Shown piece after piece: positions 7,901 to 16,334 of a DNA stretch of 64,000 bases. The notes beneath the pieces are model-generated. The model saw only the letters and a program-made list of their open reading frames with translations, did not search any database and was not told where the DNA came from. Position numbers and translations under genes: made by a program. The first letter of the stretch is position 1. Each line of letters opens with the position of its first letter. The DNA comes from Sphingomonas paucimobilis NBRC 13935 (GTDB lineage: Bacteria > Pseudomonadota > Alphaproteobacteria > Sphingomonadales > Sphingomonadaceae): positions 1 to 64,000 of the forward strand of contig NZ_BBJS01000030.1 in assembly GCF_000739895.2 (NCBI RefSeq). Reading direction: 5' to 3'.

Positions 7901-9232
7901 ATGGCGCATTCCCTTCCCCAGCCTCGCACCGTGCGAGCCGCCGCCGCTCTTCGCGGCACCATCGTCGTTCCCGGCGACAAATCGATCAGCCACCGCTCGC
8001 TGATGCTCTCCGCGCTCGCGGTCGGTGAAAGCCGCGTCGAGGGGCTGCTGGAGGGCGAGGACGTACTCGCCACCGCCGCCGCGATGCGTGCGATGGGTGC
8101 CGACATCGTCCGGCAGGATGATGGCGTATGGGTCATCCACGGCGTCGGCGTGGGCGGACTGCTCCAGCCCGAGACCGCGCTCGACATGGGCAATTCCGGC
8201 ACCTCGACGCGTCTTTTGATGGGCCTGGTCGCCAGCCACCCGATTACCGCGACCTTTATCGGCGACGCCTCGCTGTCCAAGCGCCCGATGGGCCGTGTCA
8301 TCGAACCGCTGTCGCAAATGGGCGCGCAGTTCCAGGATACGCCGGGCGGCCGCCTGCCGCTGATGGTGCGCGGGATCAGCCCGGCGGTGCCGATCCGCTA
8401 CACCCTGCCCGTTGCCTCGGCGCAGGTGAAGTCGGCGATCCTGCTGGCGGGCCTCAACACGCCGGGCGAGACGACCGTCATCGAGCCCATCGCGACACGT
8501 GACCATAGCGAGCGGATGCTGGCGGGCTTCGGCGCCGACCTGACCGTCACCCCCTCCCCCGAAGGTCGGATCATCACGATTCGCGGTGAGGCCGAGTTGA
8601 AATCGCAGAATATCATTGTGCCGGGCGATCCCTCCTCGGCCGCCTTTTGGCTGGTCGCCGGCTCTATCGTGCCGGGTGCGGATGTGACCATCACCAATGT
8701 CGGCATGAACCCGACCCGCACCGGCATCATCGCCGCGCTGAAGATGATGGGCGCCGACATCACCGAACTCGATTCGCGGATCGTCGGTGGCGAGCCGGTT
8801 GCCGACCTACGCGTCCGCCACGCCCTCCTCTCGGCGATCGAGGTTCCGCCCGAACTGACACCGAGCATGATCGACGAATATCCCGTGCTGTTCGTCGCGG
8901 CGGCCTATGCCAGCGGCACGACCATCGCGCGGGGCGCGGAGGAACTGCGCGTCAAGGAATCGGACCGCATCACCGCCATGGCGGAGGCGCTCGGCGCGTG
9001 TGGCGTCCCCTGCCAGGAATATGAGGACGGCATGGCCGTCACCGGCACCGGCGGCGAACCCATTCCTGGCGGTGCGACCATCGCCACCCTCCTCGACCAC
9101 CGCATCGCCATGAGCATGACCATCGCCGCACTCCACGCGCGCGAGCCCATCACGCTGGACGATGCAGCCCCGGTCGCGACCAGCTATCCGGTCTTCTTCG
9201 ACACGCTCGAGAAGCTGGGAGCTTTCGCATGA
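7901..9232 (+). CDS. aroA: 3-phosphoshikimate 1-carboxyvinyltransferase (EPSP synthase)
   Basis: AroA transfers enolpyruvate from PEP to shikimate 3-phosphate in aromatic amino acid synthesis, in the cytoplasm. The 443-residue product is of normal length. It shows GDKSISHRSLML near residue 25, the NSGTSTRLLMG segment, and the late block RVKESDR with LDHRIAMS. The ATG at 7901 matches the expected N terminus; in-frame codons further upstream would run into the divergent TIGR02300 gene. The stop overlaps the cmk start (ATGA). The aroA-cmk-rpsA order is classic for alphaproteobacteria. Confidence 0.97.
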   Translation: MAHSLPQPRTVRAAAALRGTIVVPGDKSISHRSLMLSALAVGESRVEGLLEGEDVLATAAAMRAMGADIVRQDDGVWVIHGVGVGGLLQPETALDMGNSGTSTRLLMGLVASHPITATFIGDASLSKRPMGRVIEPLSQMGAQFQDTPGGRLPLMVRGISPAVPIRYTLPVASAQVKSAILLAGLNTPGETTVIEPIATRDHSERMLAGFGADLTVTPSPEGRIITIRGEAELKSQNIIVPGDPSSAAFWLVAGSIVPGADVTITNVGMNPTRTGIIAALKMMGADITELDSRIVGGEPVADLRVRHALLSAIEVPPELTPSMIDEYPVLFVAAAYASGTTIARGAEELRVKESDRITAMAEALGACGVPCQEYEDGMAVTGTGGEPIPGGATIATLLDHRIAMSMTIAALHAREPITLDDAAPVATSYPVFFDTLEKLGAFA

Positions 9233-9864
9233 TCATCGCGGTCGACGGCCCGGCGGCGAGCGGCAAGGGCACCATCGCCCGCGCGCTCGCCCGGCATTAT
9301 GGGCTGCCGCATCTCGACACCGGCCTCCTCTATCGCGCGGTCGCAGCGACGGTCCGCCAGATGCATCTTGACCCCACCAAAGAGGCCGATGCCGTCGCGG
9401 CGTGCAGCTTCGACGATAGCCTGCTCGCCGATCCGGCCCTGCGCGATGACGAGACGGGCAAGCTCGCCTCGGTCGTCTCGGCGCATCCGCTGGTCCGCGC
9501 GGCGCTGCTCCAGCGGCAGAAGCGTTTCGCCAACCAGCCGGGCGGCGCGATCCTCGACGGGCGGGACATCGGCACGGTCATCGCCCCCGATGCCGATGCC
9601 AAGCTGTTCGTGAAGGCCAGCCCGCAGGTCCGCGCCCGGCGGCGGCATAACGAACTGGCGGCCAACGGTTCGACCGTGACCTTCGAACAGGTGCTCGCCG
9701 ATATCCGCGCCCGCGACGAACGCGACAGCGGGCGGGCGACAGCGCCCCTGACCCAGGCAGCGGATGCCGCGGCGCTGGACACCTCCAGCCTGACGATCGA
9801 CGCGGCGGTCGCCCGCGCGATCCAGTTCGTCGATGCGCAAGTGGCGGCAAAGGCGCGTCCCTAA
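9229..9864 (+). CDS. cmk: (d)CMP kinase (cytidylate kinase)
   Basis: Cmk phosphorylates CMP and dCMP with ATP for nucleotide salvage and mRNA-turnover recycling. The 211-residue protein opens with MIIAVDGPAASGKGTIA, whose GPAASGKGT is the P-loop. It also has LDTGLLYRAVA for substrate binding and DGRDIGTVIAPDA, followed by the lid-region arginines RRRHNEL. The gene overlaps aroA by four bases and is translationally coupled to it. A short palindromic repeat lies just after the stop. Confidence 0.97.
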   Translation: MIIAVDGPAASGKGTIARALARHYGLPHLDTGLLYRAVAATVRQMHLDPTKEADAVAACSFDDSLLADPALRDDETGKLASVVSAHPLVRAALLQRQKRFANQPGGAILDGRDIGTVIAPDADAKLFVKASPQVRARRRHNELAANGSTVTFEQVLADIRARDERDSGRATAPLTQAADAAALDTSSLTIDAAVARAIQFVDAQVAAKARP

Positions 9865-9865
9865 G

Positions 9866-9890
9866 ATTCCTCCCCTTGCAGGGGAGGAAT
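9866..9890. repeat. minimal palindromic copy of the TCCCCTGCAAGGGGA dispersed repeat
   Basis: ATTCCTCCCC and GGGGAGGAAT are perfect inverted arms around TTGCA, directly after the cmk stop codon. It shares its core with the longer element at 21112-21229. It could also work as a transcription-slowing hairpin between cmk and the rpsA promoter. Confidence 0.65.
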
Positions 9891-9909
9891 AGTCAGCGCC
9901 TCCCTTACC

Positions 9910-9938
9910 TTGCGCAAAACCGCCTTTTCCGCTATAGA
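9910..9938 (+). promoter_or_regulatory. predicted housekeeping promoter of rpsA
   Basis: TTGCGC at 9910-9915 and TATAGA at 9933-9938 are separated by 17 bases. They lie about 210 bases before the rpsA start, leaving a long untranslated leader as is common for autoregulated ribosomal protein S1 genes. Confidence 0.55.
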
Positions 9939-10149
9939 GCCCCCGCTCGCGGACCCTGTTCCGCGGAGAGGCTGACGCGCGGGCCCATTCCCTCGCGTCC
10001 TTTCCGCATTTGTGCGGACCGCCGCTTTTCCGTGTTTCAGTCACATCTTCGAGCCTGGTGGCGTCGACATGGGGTCGGCGCGGCCATCGACGAAGGCGGA
10101 GCCGAATATCCGACCGGAGGCGAAAAACTCTCAGGAACTTAACCCTTTT

Positions 10150-11859
10150 ATGGCAACCAACCCCCAGCCCACGCGCGACGATTTCGCGGCGATGCTCGAT
10201 GACATGTTCGGCGGTGCCGACAGCTTCGAGGGTCGCGTCGTGCATGGCACCGTCACCGCGATCGAAAACGACATGGCCGTCATCGACGTCGGTCTGAAGT
10301 CGGAAGGCCGTGTGCCCCTCCGCGAATTCGCTGCCCCCGGCCAGAAGGCCGACCTGAAGGTCGGTGACGAGGTCGAGGTCTATGTCGACCGCGTCGAGAA
10401 CATGCACGGCGAAGCGATGCTCAGCCGCGACCGCGCGCGCCGCGAGGCCGCCTGGGACAAGCTGGAGCTCGAATTCTCGAAGTCGGCCCGCGTCGAAGGC
10501 GTGATCTTCGGCCGCGTGAAGGGTGGCTTCACCGTCGACCTGAACGGCGCCGTGGCGTTCCTGCCCGGCTCGCAGGTCGATATCCGCCCCGTCCGCGACG
10601 TCACCCCGCTGATGGACATCCCGCAGCCGTTCCAGATCCTGAAGATGGACCGCAAGCGCGGCAACATCGTCGTGTCGCGTCGCGCGGTCCTGGAAGAGAC
10701 CCGCGCCGAGCAGCGTTCGGGCCTGATCCAGAGCCTGGCCGAGGGTCAGATCATCGATGGCGTCGTCAAGAACATCACCGATTACGGCGCGTTCGTTGAC
10801 CTGGGCGGCATCGACGGCCTGCTGCACGTCACCGACCTGTCGTACAAGCGCGTCAATCATCCATCGGAGATGATCGCGATCGGCGACACCGTGCGCGTCC
10901 AGATCATCCGCATCAACAAGGACACGCAGCGCATCTCGCTCGGCATGAAGCAGCTCGAGAGCGATCCGTGGGATGGCGCCGGCGCCAAGTACCCGGTCGG
11001 AGCCAAGCTGTCGGGCCGCGTCACGAACATCACCGAGTACGGTGCGTTCGTCGAGCTGGAGCCGGGCATCGAAGGCCTGGTCCACGTGTCGGAAATGTCC
11101 TGGACCAAGAAGAACGTCCATCCGGGCAAGATCGTCTCGACCTCGCAGGAAGTCGATGTCGTGGTCTTGGAAGTCGATCAGGAAAAGCGCCGCATCAGCC
11201 TCGGCCTCAAGCAGGCTCAGGCCAATCCGTGGGAAGCGTTCGCCGCTGCCCATCCGATCGGCTCGACCGTCGAGGGCGAAGTCAAGAACGCGACCGAGTT
11301 CGGCCTGTTCATCGGCCTGGACAACGATGTCGACGGCATGGTCCACATGTCGGACATCGCCTGGGGCGTGTCGGGTGAGGATGCCCTCAACCTGCACCGC
11401 AAGGGCGAAGTCGTTCAGGCCGTGGTTCTGGACATCGACCCCGAGAAGGAGCGTATCTCGCTCGGCATGAAGCAGCTCGAGCGCGGCGGCCCCGTCGCCG
11501 GCGGCGTGGCTGCGGCTGGCGATCGCCTGAACAAGAACCAGGTCGTCACCGTGACCGTCCTCGAAGTCCGCGACGCTGGCCTCGAAGTCCAGGCGGGCGA
11601 CGATGGTGCGACCGGCTTCATCAAGCGCACCGATCTGGGTCGCGACCGTGACGAGCAGCGCCCCGAGCGCTTCCAGGTCGGCCAGAAGTTCGACGCGATG
11701 GTCACCGGCTTCGATCGTTCGAAGAAGCCGACCTTCTCGGTCAAGGCGATGCAGATCGCCGAAGAGAAGCAGGCGGTGGCTCAGTATGGTTCGTCCGATT
11801 CGGGCGCATCGCTGGGCGACATTCTGGGCGAGGCGCTGAAGGCCCGCACGCAGAAGTAA
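10150..11859 (+). CDS. rpsA: 30S ribosomal protein S1
   Basis: S1 unwinds and delivers mRNA to the 30S subunit. The 569-residue protein contains a row of six S1/OB domains, visible from repeated blocks such as GRVVHGTVTAIENDMAVIDVG, DGVVKNITDYGAFVDLGGIDGLLHVTDLS and SGRVTNITEYGAFVELEPGIEGLVHVSEMSW (shown in part). The ATG at 10150 yields the usual MATNPQPTRDDFA start. The reading frame stays open upstream, but that stretch looks like leader RNA rather than protein. It sits between cmk and ihfB in the usual order. Confidence 0.97.
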   Translation: MATNPQPTRDDFAAMLDDMFGGADSFEGRVVHGTVTAIENDMAVIDVGLKSEGRVPLREFAAPGQKADLKVGDEVEVYVDRVENMHGEAMLSRDRARREAAWDKLELEFSKSARVEGVIFGRVKGGFTVDLNGAVAFLPGSQVDIRPVRDVTPLMDIPQPFQILKMDRKRGNIVVSRRAVLEETRAEQRSGLIQSLAEGQIIDGVVKNITDYGAFVDLGGIDGLLHVTDLSYKRVNHPSEMIAIGDTVRVQIIRINKDTQRISLGMKQLESDPWDGAGAKYPVGAKLSGRVTNITEYGAFVELEPGIEGLVHVSEMSWTKKNVHPGKIVSTSQEVDVVVLEVDQEKRRISLGLKQAQANPWEAFAAAHPIGSTVEGEVKNATEFGLFIGLDNDVDGMVHMSDIAWGVSGEDALNLHRKGEVVQAVVLDIDPEKERISLGMKQLERGGPVAGGVAAAGDRLNKNQVVTVTVLEVRDAGLEVQAGDDGATGFIKRTDLGRDRDEQRPERFQVGQKFDAMVTGFDRSKKPTFSVKAMQIAEEKQAVAQYGSSDSGASLGDILGEALKARTQK

Positions 11860-11866
11860 GGTCCTG

Positions 11867-11903
11867 GAACCGGGGCATGTTTTTCGCTGACATGTCCCGG
11901 TTC
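11867..11903 (+). terminator. hairpin between rpsA and ihfB
   Basis: GAACCGGGGCATGT and ACATGTCCCGGTTC pair over 14 positions with a single G-T wobble, around TTTTCGCTG. Only a weak T-rich tail follows. It begins eight bases after the rpsA stop codon. Confidence 0.6.
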
Positions 11904-12005
11904 TGTCCATATTGGGCTGACAGAAGCTTGATCGTATAATAAAACTACTTTCAGCAGCGAGAAACACAGGTTAGGAACGGCAGGTCTATAGCTTGGGACT
12001 AGACG

Positions 12006-12290
12006 ATGATCCGTTCGGAACTGGTGCAAAAAATTGGTCAGCATAATCCGGGGCTTAACCCGCGTGAGATCGAGCTGATCGTCACGATCTTCTTTGACGA
12101 AATCACCAAGCGACTGGCGGCGAACGGCCGCGTCGAACTTCGCGGTTTTGGTGCCTTTTCCACCCGCGCCCGCGACGCCCGTACGGGCCGCAATCCGCGC
12201 ACCGGCGAGACGGTCGACGTCGTTGCCAAGCGCGTTCCCTATTTCAAGCCCGGCAAGGAAATGCGTGCGCGCCTGAACGTCGAGGGCTGA
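12006..12290 (+). CDS. ihfB: integration host factor subunit beta
   Basis: The 94-residue product is a full-length HU/IHF-family DNA-bending protein. It opens [11 protein letters not shown] and carries the family signature [22 protein letters not shown], including the arm-tip proline (RNPRTGE), then [11 protein letters not shown]. With IhfA it forms a heterodimer that bends DNA in replication, recombination and sigma-54 promoter activation. A sigma-54 promoter occurs elsewhere in this window. It follows rpsA with about 145 bases between, holding a hairpin and an AT-rich stretch likely to contain a promoter. Confidence 0.97.
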   Translation: MIRSELVQKIGQHNPGLNPREIELIVTIFFDEITKRLAANGRVELRGFGAFSTRARDARTGRNPRTGETVDVVAKRVPYFKPGKEMRARLNVEG

Positions 12291-12399
12291 CGTACCAGTC
12301 CTTTGGCACAGGAAAGTGCGACGTCCGCCTTGTGACGGGGCAGCAAGATCGCTCTTTGCTTGACCTTCGCGGCATCCTCGTCTCTTCCTGTCCTCGTGC

Positions 12400-12483
12400 G
12401 CGGACGTGGCGAAACCGGTAGACGCTGCCGACTTAAAATCGGCTTCCTATGGAGTGCGGGTTCGAGTCCCGCCGTCCGCACCA
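12400..12483 (+). tRNA. tRNA-Leu(TAA)
   Basis: A class II tRNA of 84 bases including encoded CCA. The acceptor stem GCGGACG pairs with CGTCCGC. The anticodon stem GCCGA/TCGGC closes CTTAAAA, giving anticodon TAA. The variable arm is long (CTTCCTATGGAGT region) and the T-arm has GGTTCGAGTCC. A TTGACC at 12360 with a weak -10 17 bases on is its likely promoter. The 3' end runs straight into the reading frame of the downstream lipoprotein. Confidence 0.96.
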
Positions 12484-12485
12484 TC

Positions 12486-13925
12486 CTGCTCGGTACCGCC
12501 CTGCTTTCCGTTGCGGCCTGCGGGCGACGGGCCGATACGGGCCCGGTCGTCGTCAGCGCCGTCGAGCAAGGCGATCCGGCACCGCGCATGGTGGGCGCAA
12601 TGCCGGGGCCGGGCGATGGCGACGTGCCGCACCGGCTGTTGCGTGACTCCCTTGCACAAGGGTTGGTCCGCTTCGATGCCAGCGGCCAGATCGAACCGGG
12701 CCTGGCCGAACGCTGGATCGTCATTGATGACGGCGGCAGCTATATTTTCCGACTGCGCGACACCAAGTGGAATGACGGGACACCCGTCACGGCCGAGCAG
12801 GTGGTCGCTATTCTTCGTCGGATGGTGTCCAACCGATCGGGCAATCCACTGGCGCTATTTCTGACGGCGATCGATGAGATCGTCGTCATGACGCCGCAGG
12901 TGATCGAAGTACGTCTGTCGCGCCCTCGACCCGACCTGCTGAAACTGTTCGCCCAGCCCGAAATGGCGATCATTGATCGCACCCGCCATGGTACGGGGCC
13001 GTTCCGGATCATCCGCTCGGGGCCGCCGCTGATGCTGCGGCCCATTCCCGATCCCCGCCGCGCCGACCCCGATGAGGACGCCGGGCCGTCGCCGGAAGAG
13101 GATGTCGCGCTCTTTTCCGAGCCGGCGGCGCGCGCCCTGCTCCGCTTTTCGCGTGGCCGATCCGACGCGATGCTGGGCGGCCGGTTCGCCAACTGGCCGC
13201 TGCTCGACCCATTGAAGATCAGCCCCGCGGCGATCCGCGTCGATCCCGCCGCCGGCCTGTTCGGTTTCGCGATCGCCAATCGCGAGGGTTTTCTGAGCGA
13301 CCCTGCCAACCGTCAGGCTCTGTCGGCGCTGTTCGATCGACAGGCGATCCTGAACGCCATTGCACCCAATTGGGACGCGACCGACCGGCTGCTGCCCGAT
13401 ACGCTCGATTCGGATGCGCCGCCTCAGGTGCCCAACTGGGCTTTGCTGACCCTGGACGCGCGGCGTGCAGCGGCTCGGGCTCGCGTCGTCACCTGGGGTC
13501 AGCCAGTCGTGATGCGCATCGCCCTGCCGCGCGGACCGGGCGCGAACCTGCTCTATGGCCAGATCGGCGCGGCGTTGATGTCCGTCGGGATCATCCCGGA
13601 ACGCGTTGCGATGGATGCCCCCGCCGACCTGCGCCTGGTCGATGCCGTCGCGCCCTTCGACAGTGCCCGCTGGTATCTGGCGATGGCCTGCGCCCCTTGC
13701 GGTGACGACGCCCACGCGGCGATCGACAAGGCGAGACTGGCCCCCACGCTGGCCGAACGCAGCGCCGCCATCGCCGCCGCCGATGCGGCGGTCAACAGCG
13801 ACGTCCCCTTCATCCCGCTCGCTCGGCCCTTGCGCTGGTCGCTCGTCACCAACCGGCTGCGGCAATATCAGGCGAACAGCCGGGCGTGGCATCCATTGAA
13901 CCGGCTGCGCACCGACACCAATTGA
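12486..13925 (+). CDS. ABC transporter solute-binding lipoprotein, family 5 (peptide/nickel type), start uncertain
   Basis: The protein shows the family-5 block GLVRFDASGQIEPGLAERW, then FRLRDTKWNDGTPVTAEQVV. A lipobox ends ALLSVAAC, so the product is a periplasmic lipoprotein. No ATG, GTG or TTG suits the signal peptide: codons before the hydrophobic stretch lie inside the tRNA-Leu gene. The available TTG (12360) and GTG (12396) would give a leader of about 40-50 residues and lie in the tRNA or its promoter. A CTG at 12486 is used here as a placeholder. The gene may be 5'-truncated. No permease or ATPase genes are nearby, so the transported solute is unknown. Confidence 0.75.
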   Translation: MLGTALLSVAACGRRADTGPVVVSAVEQGDPAPRMVGAMPGPGDGDVPHRLLRDSLAQGLVRFDASGQIEPGLAERWIVIDDGGSYIFRLRDTKWNDGTPVTAEQVVAILRRMVSNRSGNPLALFLTAIDEIVVMTPQVIEVRLSRPRPDLLKLFAQPEMAIIDRTRHGTGPFRIIRSGPPLMLRPIPDPRRADPDEDAGPSPEEDVALFSEPAARALLRFSRGRSDAMLGGRFANWPLLDPLKISPAAIRVDPAAGLFGFAIANREGFLSDPANRQALSALFDRQAILNAIAPNWDATDRLLPDTLDSDAPPQVPNWALLTLDARRAAARARVVTWGQPVVMRIALPRGPGANLLYGQIGAALMSVGIIPERVAMDAPADLRLVDAVAPFDSARWYLAMACAPCGDDAHAAIDKARLAPTLAERSAAIAAADAAVNSDVPFIPLARPLRWSLVTNRLRQYQANSRAWHPLNRLRTDTN

Positions 13926-13930
13926 TCGGG

Positions 13931-14350
13931 ATGGCAAAGGCATCCCCTATCGATCCCACGGCGTTCGACGCGTTACCGCTCGACAAGAGCATCGCCGCCA
14001 GCCGTCAGCGGATCGAGGCGATGGAAAAGCTGCTCGAAGGCGTGGTCGTTCTGCCCGGCATCAACCGTCCGATCGGGCTGGACGTCATGCTGGGGTTGAT
14101 CCCCATTGTCGGCGACATCGCGGCGGCGGCGCTGGGCAGCTATATCATCTGGGAAGCGCGCAATCTGGGCCTGTCCAAATTCCATATGGCGCGGATGATG
14201 GCCAATGTCGGCTTCGACGCGGTGCTGGGCTTCATCCCGCTCGTGGGAGACGCGGCCGACATCATGTTCCGGTCCAACACCCGCAACCTGCGGATCATCC
14301 GCAAGCATCTCGACAAGCATCACCCTTCCACCGTGACGGTGGAGGGATAA
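13931..14350 (+). CDS. DUF4112 domain-containing small membrane protein
   Basis: A 139-residue protein in which two matching segments recur: GLDVMLGLIPIVGDIAAAALGSYI at about 50-75 and FDAVLGFIPLVGDAADIMF at about 95-115. Both carry the L-x-P-x-x-G-D signature of DUF4112. The segments are hydrophobic enough to associate with the membrane. Function is unknown. It starts five bases after the solute-binding protein stop, with a weak GGG ribosome-binding site, and is probably cotranscribed. Confidence 0.87.
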   Translation: MAKASPIDPTAFDALPLDKSIAASRQRIEAMEKLLEGVVVLPGINRPIGLDVMLGLIPIVGDIAAAALGSYIIWEARNLGLSKFHMARMMANVGFDAVLGFIPLVGDAADIMFRSNTRNLRIIRKHLDKHHPSTVTVEG

Positions 14351-14360
14351 TCCACCGCGA

Positions 14361-15068
14361 TCAGCGACCGCCGCGCCAGATCTTGATCGGCGCGTTCGGC
14401 TGAAGCCCACCCTGATGCGCCGGGCAGCGGGTGTAGCGGAACGCCTTGTTGAGGCAGATCCAGATTTCGTCGAGCCAGTCCTCGCGCGTCGCCGTCACGC
14501 GCATCATGTCCGCGCTCATGCCCCGGTTTGCTGCTGCGATGGCGCCCGCCAGATCGGCCGCGGTCAAGCCATGGCGGCGCGACAGAGCATTCATGTCGGG
14601 AAAGCGCAGGCCATGATACAGGGCATTGGACTGCCGGAAGTAGCGCCCCGGGCTATAGCCGGGCATGCAGGTGCCATGCTTGGCCCATTCATGCTGCATC
14701 AACTGTGCGGACGGCGTGGCGCACATATGACGGCGGACCACGGCGGCGGGCAGGATGCCGGTCGGTTTGCAATATTGCGGCCAGTCCTTTCCCTCGCCAT
14801 CGGGCCATAACCCGTGCAGGGTGAAGCCGAAACGATTACCGGTGCCGCACTGGAAACGGCTATCCCCCTTGGGATCGCGGCAATATTGCGGGCTCCAGGT
14901 GATCGCCAGTGTGTAGCTGCCGATCGGCAGCACGCGCGTCGGCTGGCTGGCGCTAGGCAGGTCGGGGCGGATCCTCGGGATGGCGCCGGGCGCCCGGCAT
15001 TCCAGGGTCTGCGCACCCGCCAGTTGCGGCGCGGCCAGCATCGCCAGCCCGATCAACACCGTCTTCAT
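14361..15068 (-). CDS. ribonuclease T2-family secreted nuclease
   Basis: The 235-residue protein begins with a cleavable signal peptide (cleavage near LAGA-QTLE, residue 20). It contains both conserved active-site segments: FTLHGLWPD at 82-90 (catalytic H85) and HEWAKHGTC at 126-134 (H126 and H131). Several cysteines could form disulfides, in line with a periplasmic location. The enzyme cleaves single-stranded RNA with little base specificity for nutrient scavenging. It overlaps the upstream membrane-protein gene by four bases, so the two are coupled. Confidence 0.94.
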   Translation of the reverse strand: MKTVLIGLAMLAAPQLAGAQTLECRAPGAIPRIRPDLPSASQPTRVLPIGSYTLAITWSPQYCRDPKGDSRFQCGTGNRFGFTLHGLWPDGEGKDWPQYCKPTGILPAAVVRRHMCATPSAQLMQHEWAKHGTCMPGYSPGRYFRQSNALYHGLRFPDMNALSRRHGLTAADLAGAIAAANRGMSADMMRVTATREDWLDEIWICLNKAFRYTRCPAHQGGLQPNAPIKIWRGGR

Positions 15069-15484
15069 GCTTCGTCCACCTCCGCCATCGCACGATACCA
15101 GGCCAGTGCGTTGGGCCGCATCAGCATGACCACGGCGACCAGCGACGCCGCCGCCTGCACCGCCGTCAATACGCCGAACAGTCCCTCGGCCACCGCGCCG
15201 ACCGAAATCTGATACAGGAACCCGCTGAGGTTCAACACGGTCATTACGACCAGCAGCCCCAGACCCAAGCGGCTCGCCCGCCGCGTCGTCAGCAGCGTGG
15301 CGAGCAGGAACAGACCGATCAACAGGCCATTGGCGAACACCGCCACGCCCACCCCGGCCTGCGCTACCGTGTCGCCCCAGCCCAGCACCGCCAGTATCAC
15401 CAGCAGGACGATGGCGAACAGCGACAGGCGCTCGCCCAGGATCACCGATTTCGGTCGCACGCGTGCCTTCCCCTCTGTCTTCAA
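15065..15484 (-). CDS. hypothetical integral membrane protein, four segments
   Basis: The protein has 139 residues. After a short basic N terminus (MKTEGKARVRPKSV) come four predicted membrane helices, roughly 17-40, 45-65, 70-95 and 100-122. No recognisable motif or family. It starts shortly after the nadC stop on the same strand and overlaps the RNase T2 gene by four bases, so it belongs to that operon. Function cannot be inferred. Confidence 0.72.
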   Translation of the reverse strand: MKTEGKARVRPKSVILGERLSLFAIVLLVILAVLGWGDTVAQAGVGVAVFANGLLIGLFLLATLLTTRRASRLGLGLLVVMTVLNLSGFLYQISVGAVAEGLFGVLTAVQAAASLVAVVMLMRPNALAWYRAMAEVDEA

Positions 15485-15497
15485 AACCCGTCGCCGC

Positions 15498-16334
15498 TCA
15501 GGCGGTGGCGAAATCCAGTCCGATATCCGCCGCCGGCGCCGACTGGGTCAAGCGGCCGACACTGACATAGGTCACGCCCACCTCGGCGATCGCGCGAATG
15601 GTATCGAGCCGAACGCCGCCTGACGCCTCGGTCGGCACGCGACCGGCGACCAGCGCCACGCCCTCGGCCAGCCGCGCCGGGCCCATATTGTCGAGCAGCA
15701 AATGCGTCGCACCGGCAGCCAGCGCCGGTTCGATCTGATCGAGCGAATCCACCTCGACGATGATGCGGGCGATGCCGGCCGCCTTAGCCGCTGCAACCGC
15801 AGGGCCGATACCGCCTGCGACCGCGACATGATTGTCCTTGATCATCGCCGCATCCCACAGGCCCATGCGGTGGTTCTGCGCCCCGCCCATGCGGGTGGCG
15901 TATTTCTCCAGCAGGCGAAGACCGGGGATCGTCTTGCGGGTATCGAGCAGGGTCGCCCCCGTCCCAGCAATCGCCGCGACATAGGCCGCTGTCATCGTCG
16001 CGATGCCCGACAGATGCTGCACGGTGTTGAGCGCGGACCGCTCGGCGGTCAGCATCGCGCGCGCCTGGCCCGACAGGCGGAGCAATTCGGTGCCTGCCGG
16101 AACACTCGCCCCGTCCTCGACCAGACGTTCGATCACGACATCCGGATCGAGCCGGCGGAAGAACGCGTCGGCGATGGGCAGCCCGGCGACGGTGATCGCA
16201 TCGCGGCTGGCCATGGTGCCGACGAAGCGCGCCTCAACCGGGATCACGGCCGCCGAGGTGATGTCCCCGCCCGGCCCCAGATCCTCGGCCAGCGTCGCGG
16301 TGACGAAGGCGTCGAGGTCGAAGCCCTGGATCAC
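15498..16334 (-). CDS. nadC: nicotinate-nucleotide pyrophosphorylase (carboxylating)
   Basis: NadC converts quinolinate and PRPP to nicotinate mononucleotide in NAD synthesis. The 278-residue protein has EDLGPGGDITSAAVIP near the N terminus, LSGIATMTAAYV, LDTRKTIPGLRLLEKYA and the KDNH of MIKDNHVAVAGG, plus VDSLDQ and LLLDNMG. All are standard for the enzyme. Its start overlaps the nadA stop by four bases, so the two form an operon; nadB is not in the window. Confidence 0.97.
   Translation of the reverse strand: MIQGFDLDAFVTATLAEDLGPGGDITSAAVIPVEARFVGTMASRDAITVAGLPIADAFFRRLDPDVVIERLVEDGASVPAGTELLRLSGQARAMLTAERSALNTVQHLSGIATMTAAYVAAIAGTGATLLDTRKTIPGLRLLEKYATRMGGAQNHRMGLWDAAMIKDNHVAVAGGIGPAVAAAKAAGIARIIVEVDSLDQIEPALAAGATHLLLDNMGPARLAEGVALVAGRVPTEASGGVRLDTIRAIAEVGVTYVSVGRLTQSAPAADIGLDFATA

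Noticed and set aside
10012..10149. N-terminal extension of ribosomal protein S1
   Set aside because: The frame is open but begins inside the leader; the known S1 start at 10150 matches the family, and the extension has no S1-like sequence.
9184..11967. A 927-codon open frame antisense to cmk and rpsA
   Set aside because: It mirrors the strong codon bias of the real genes, has no ribosome-binding site and resembles no protein. High-GC genes often leave an open antisense frame.
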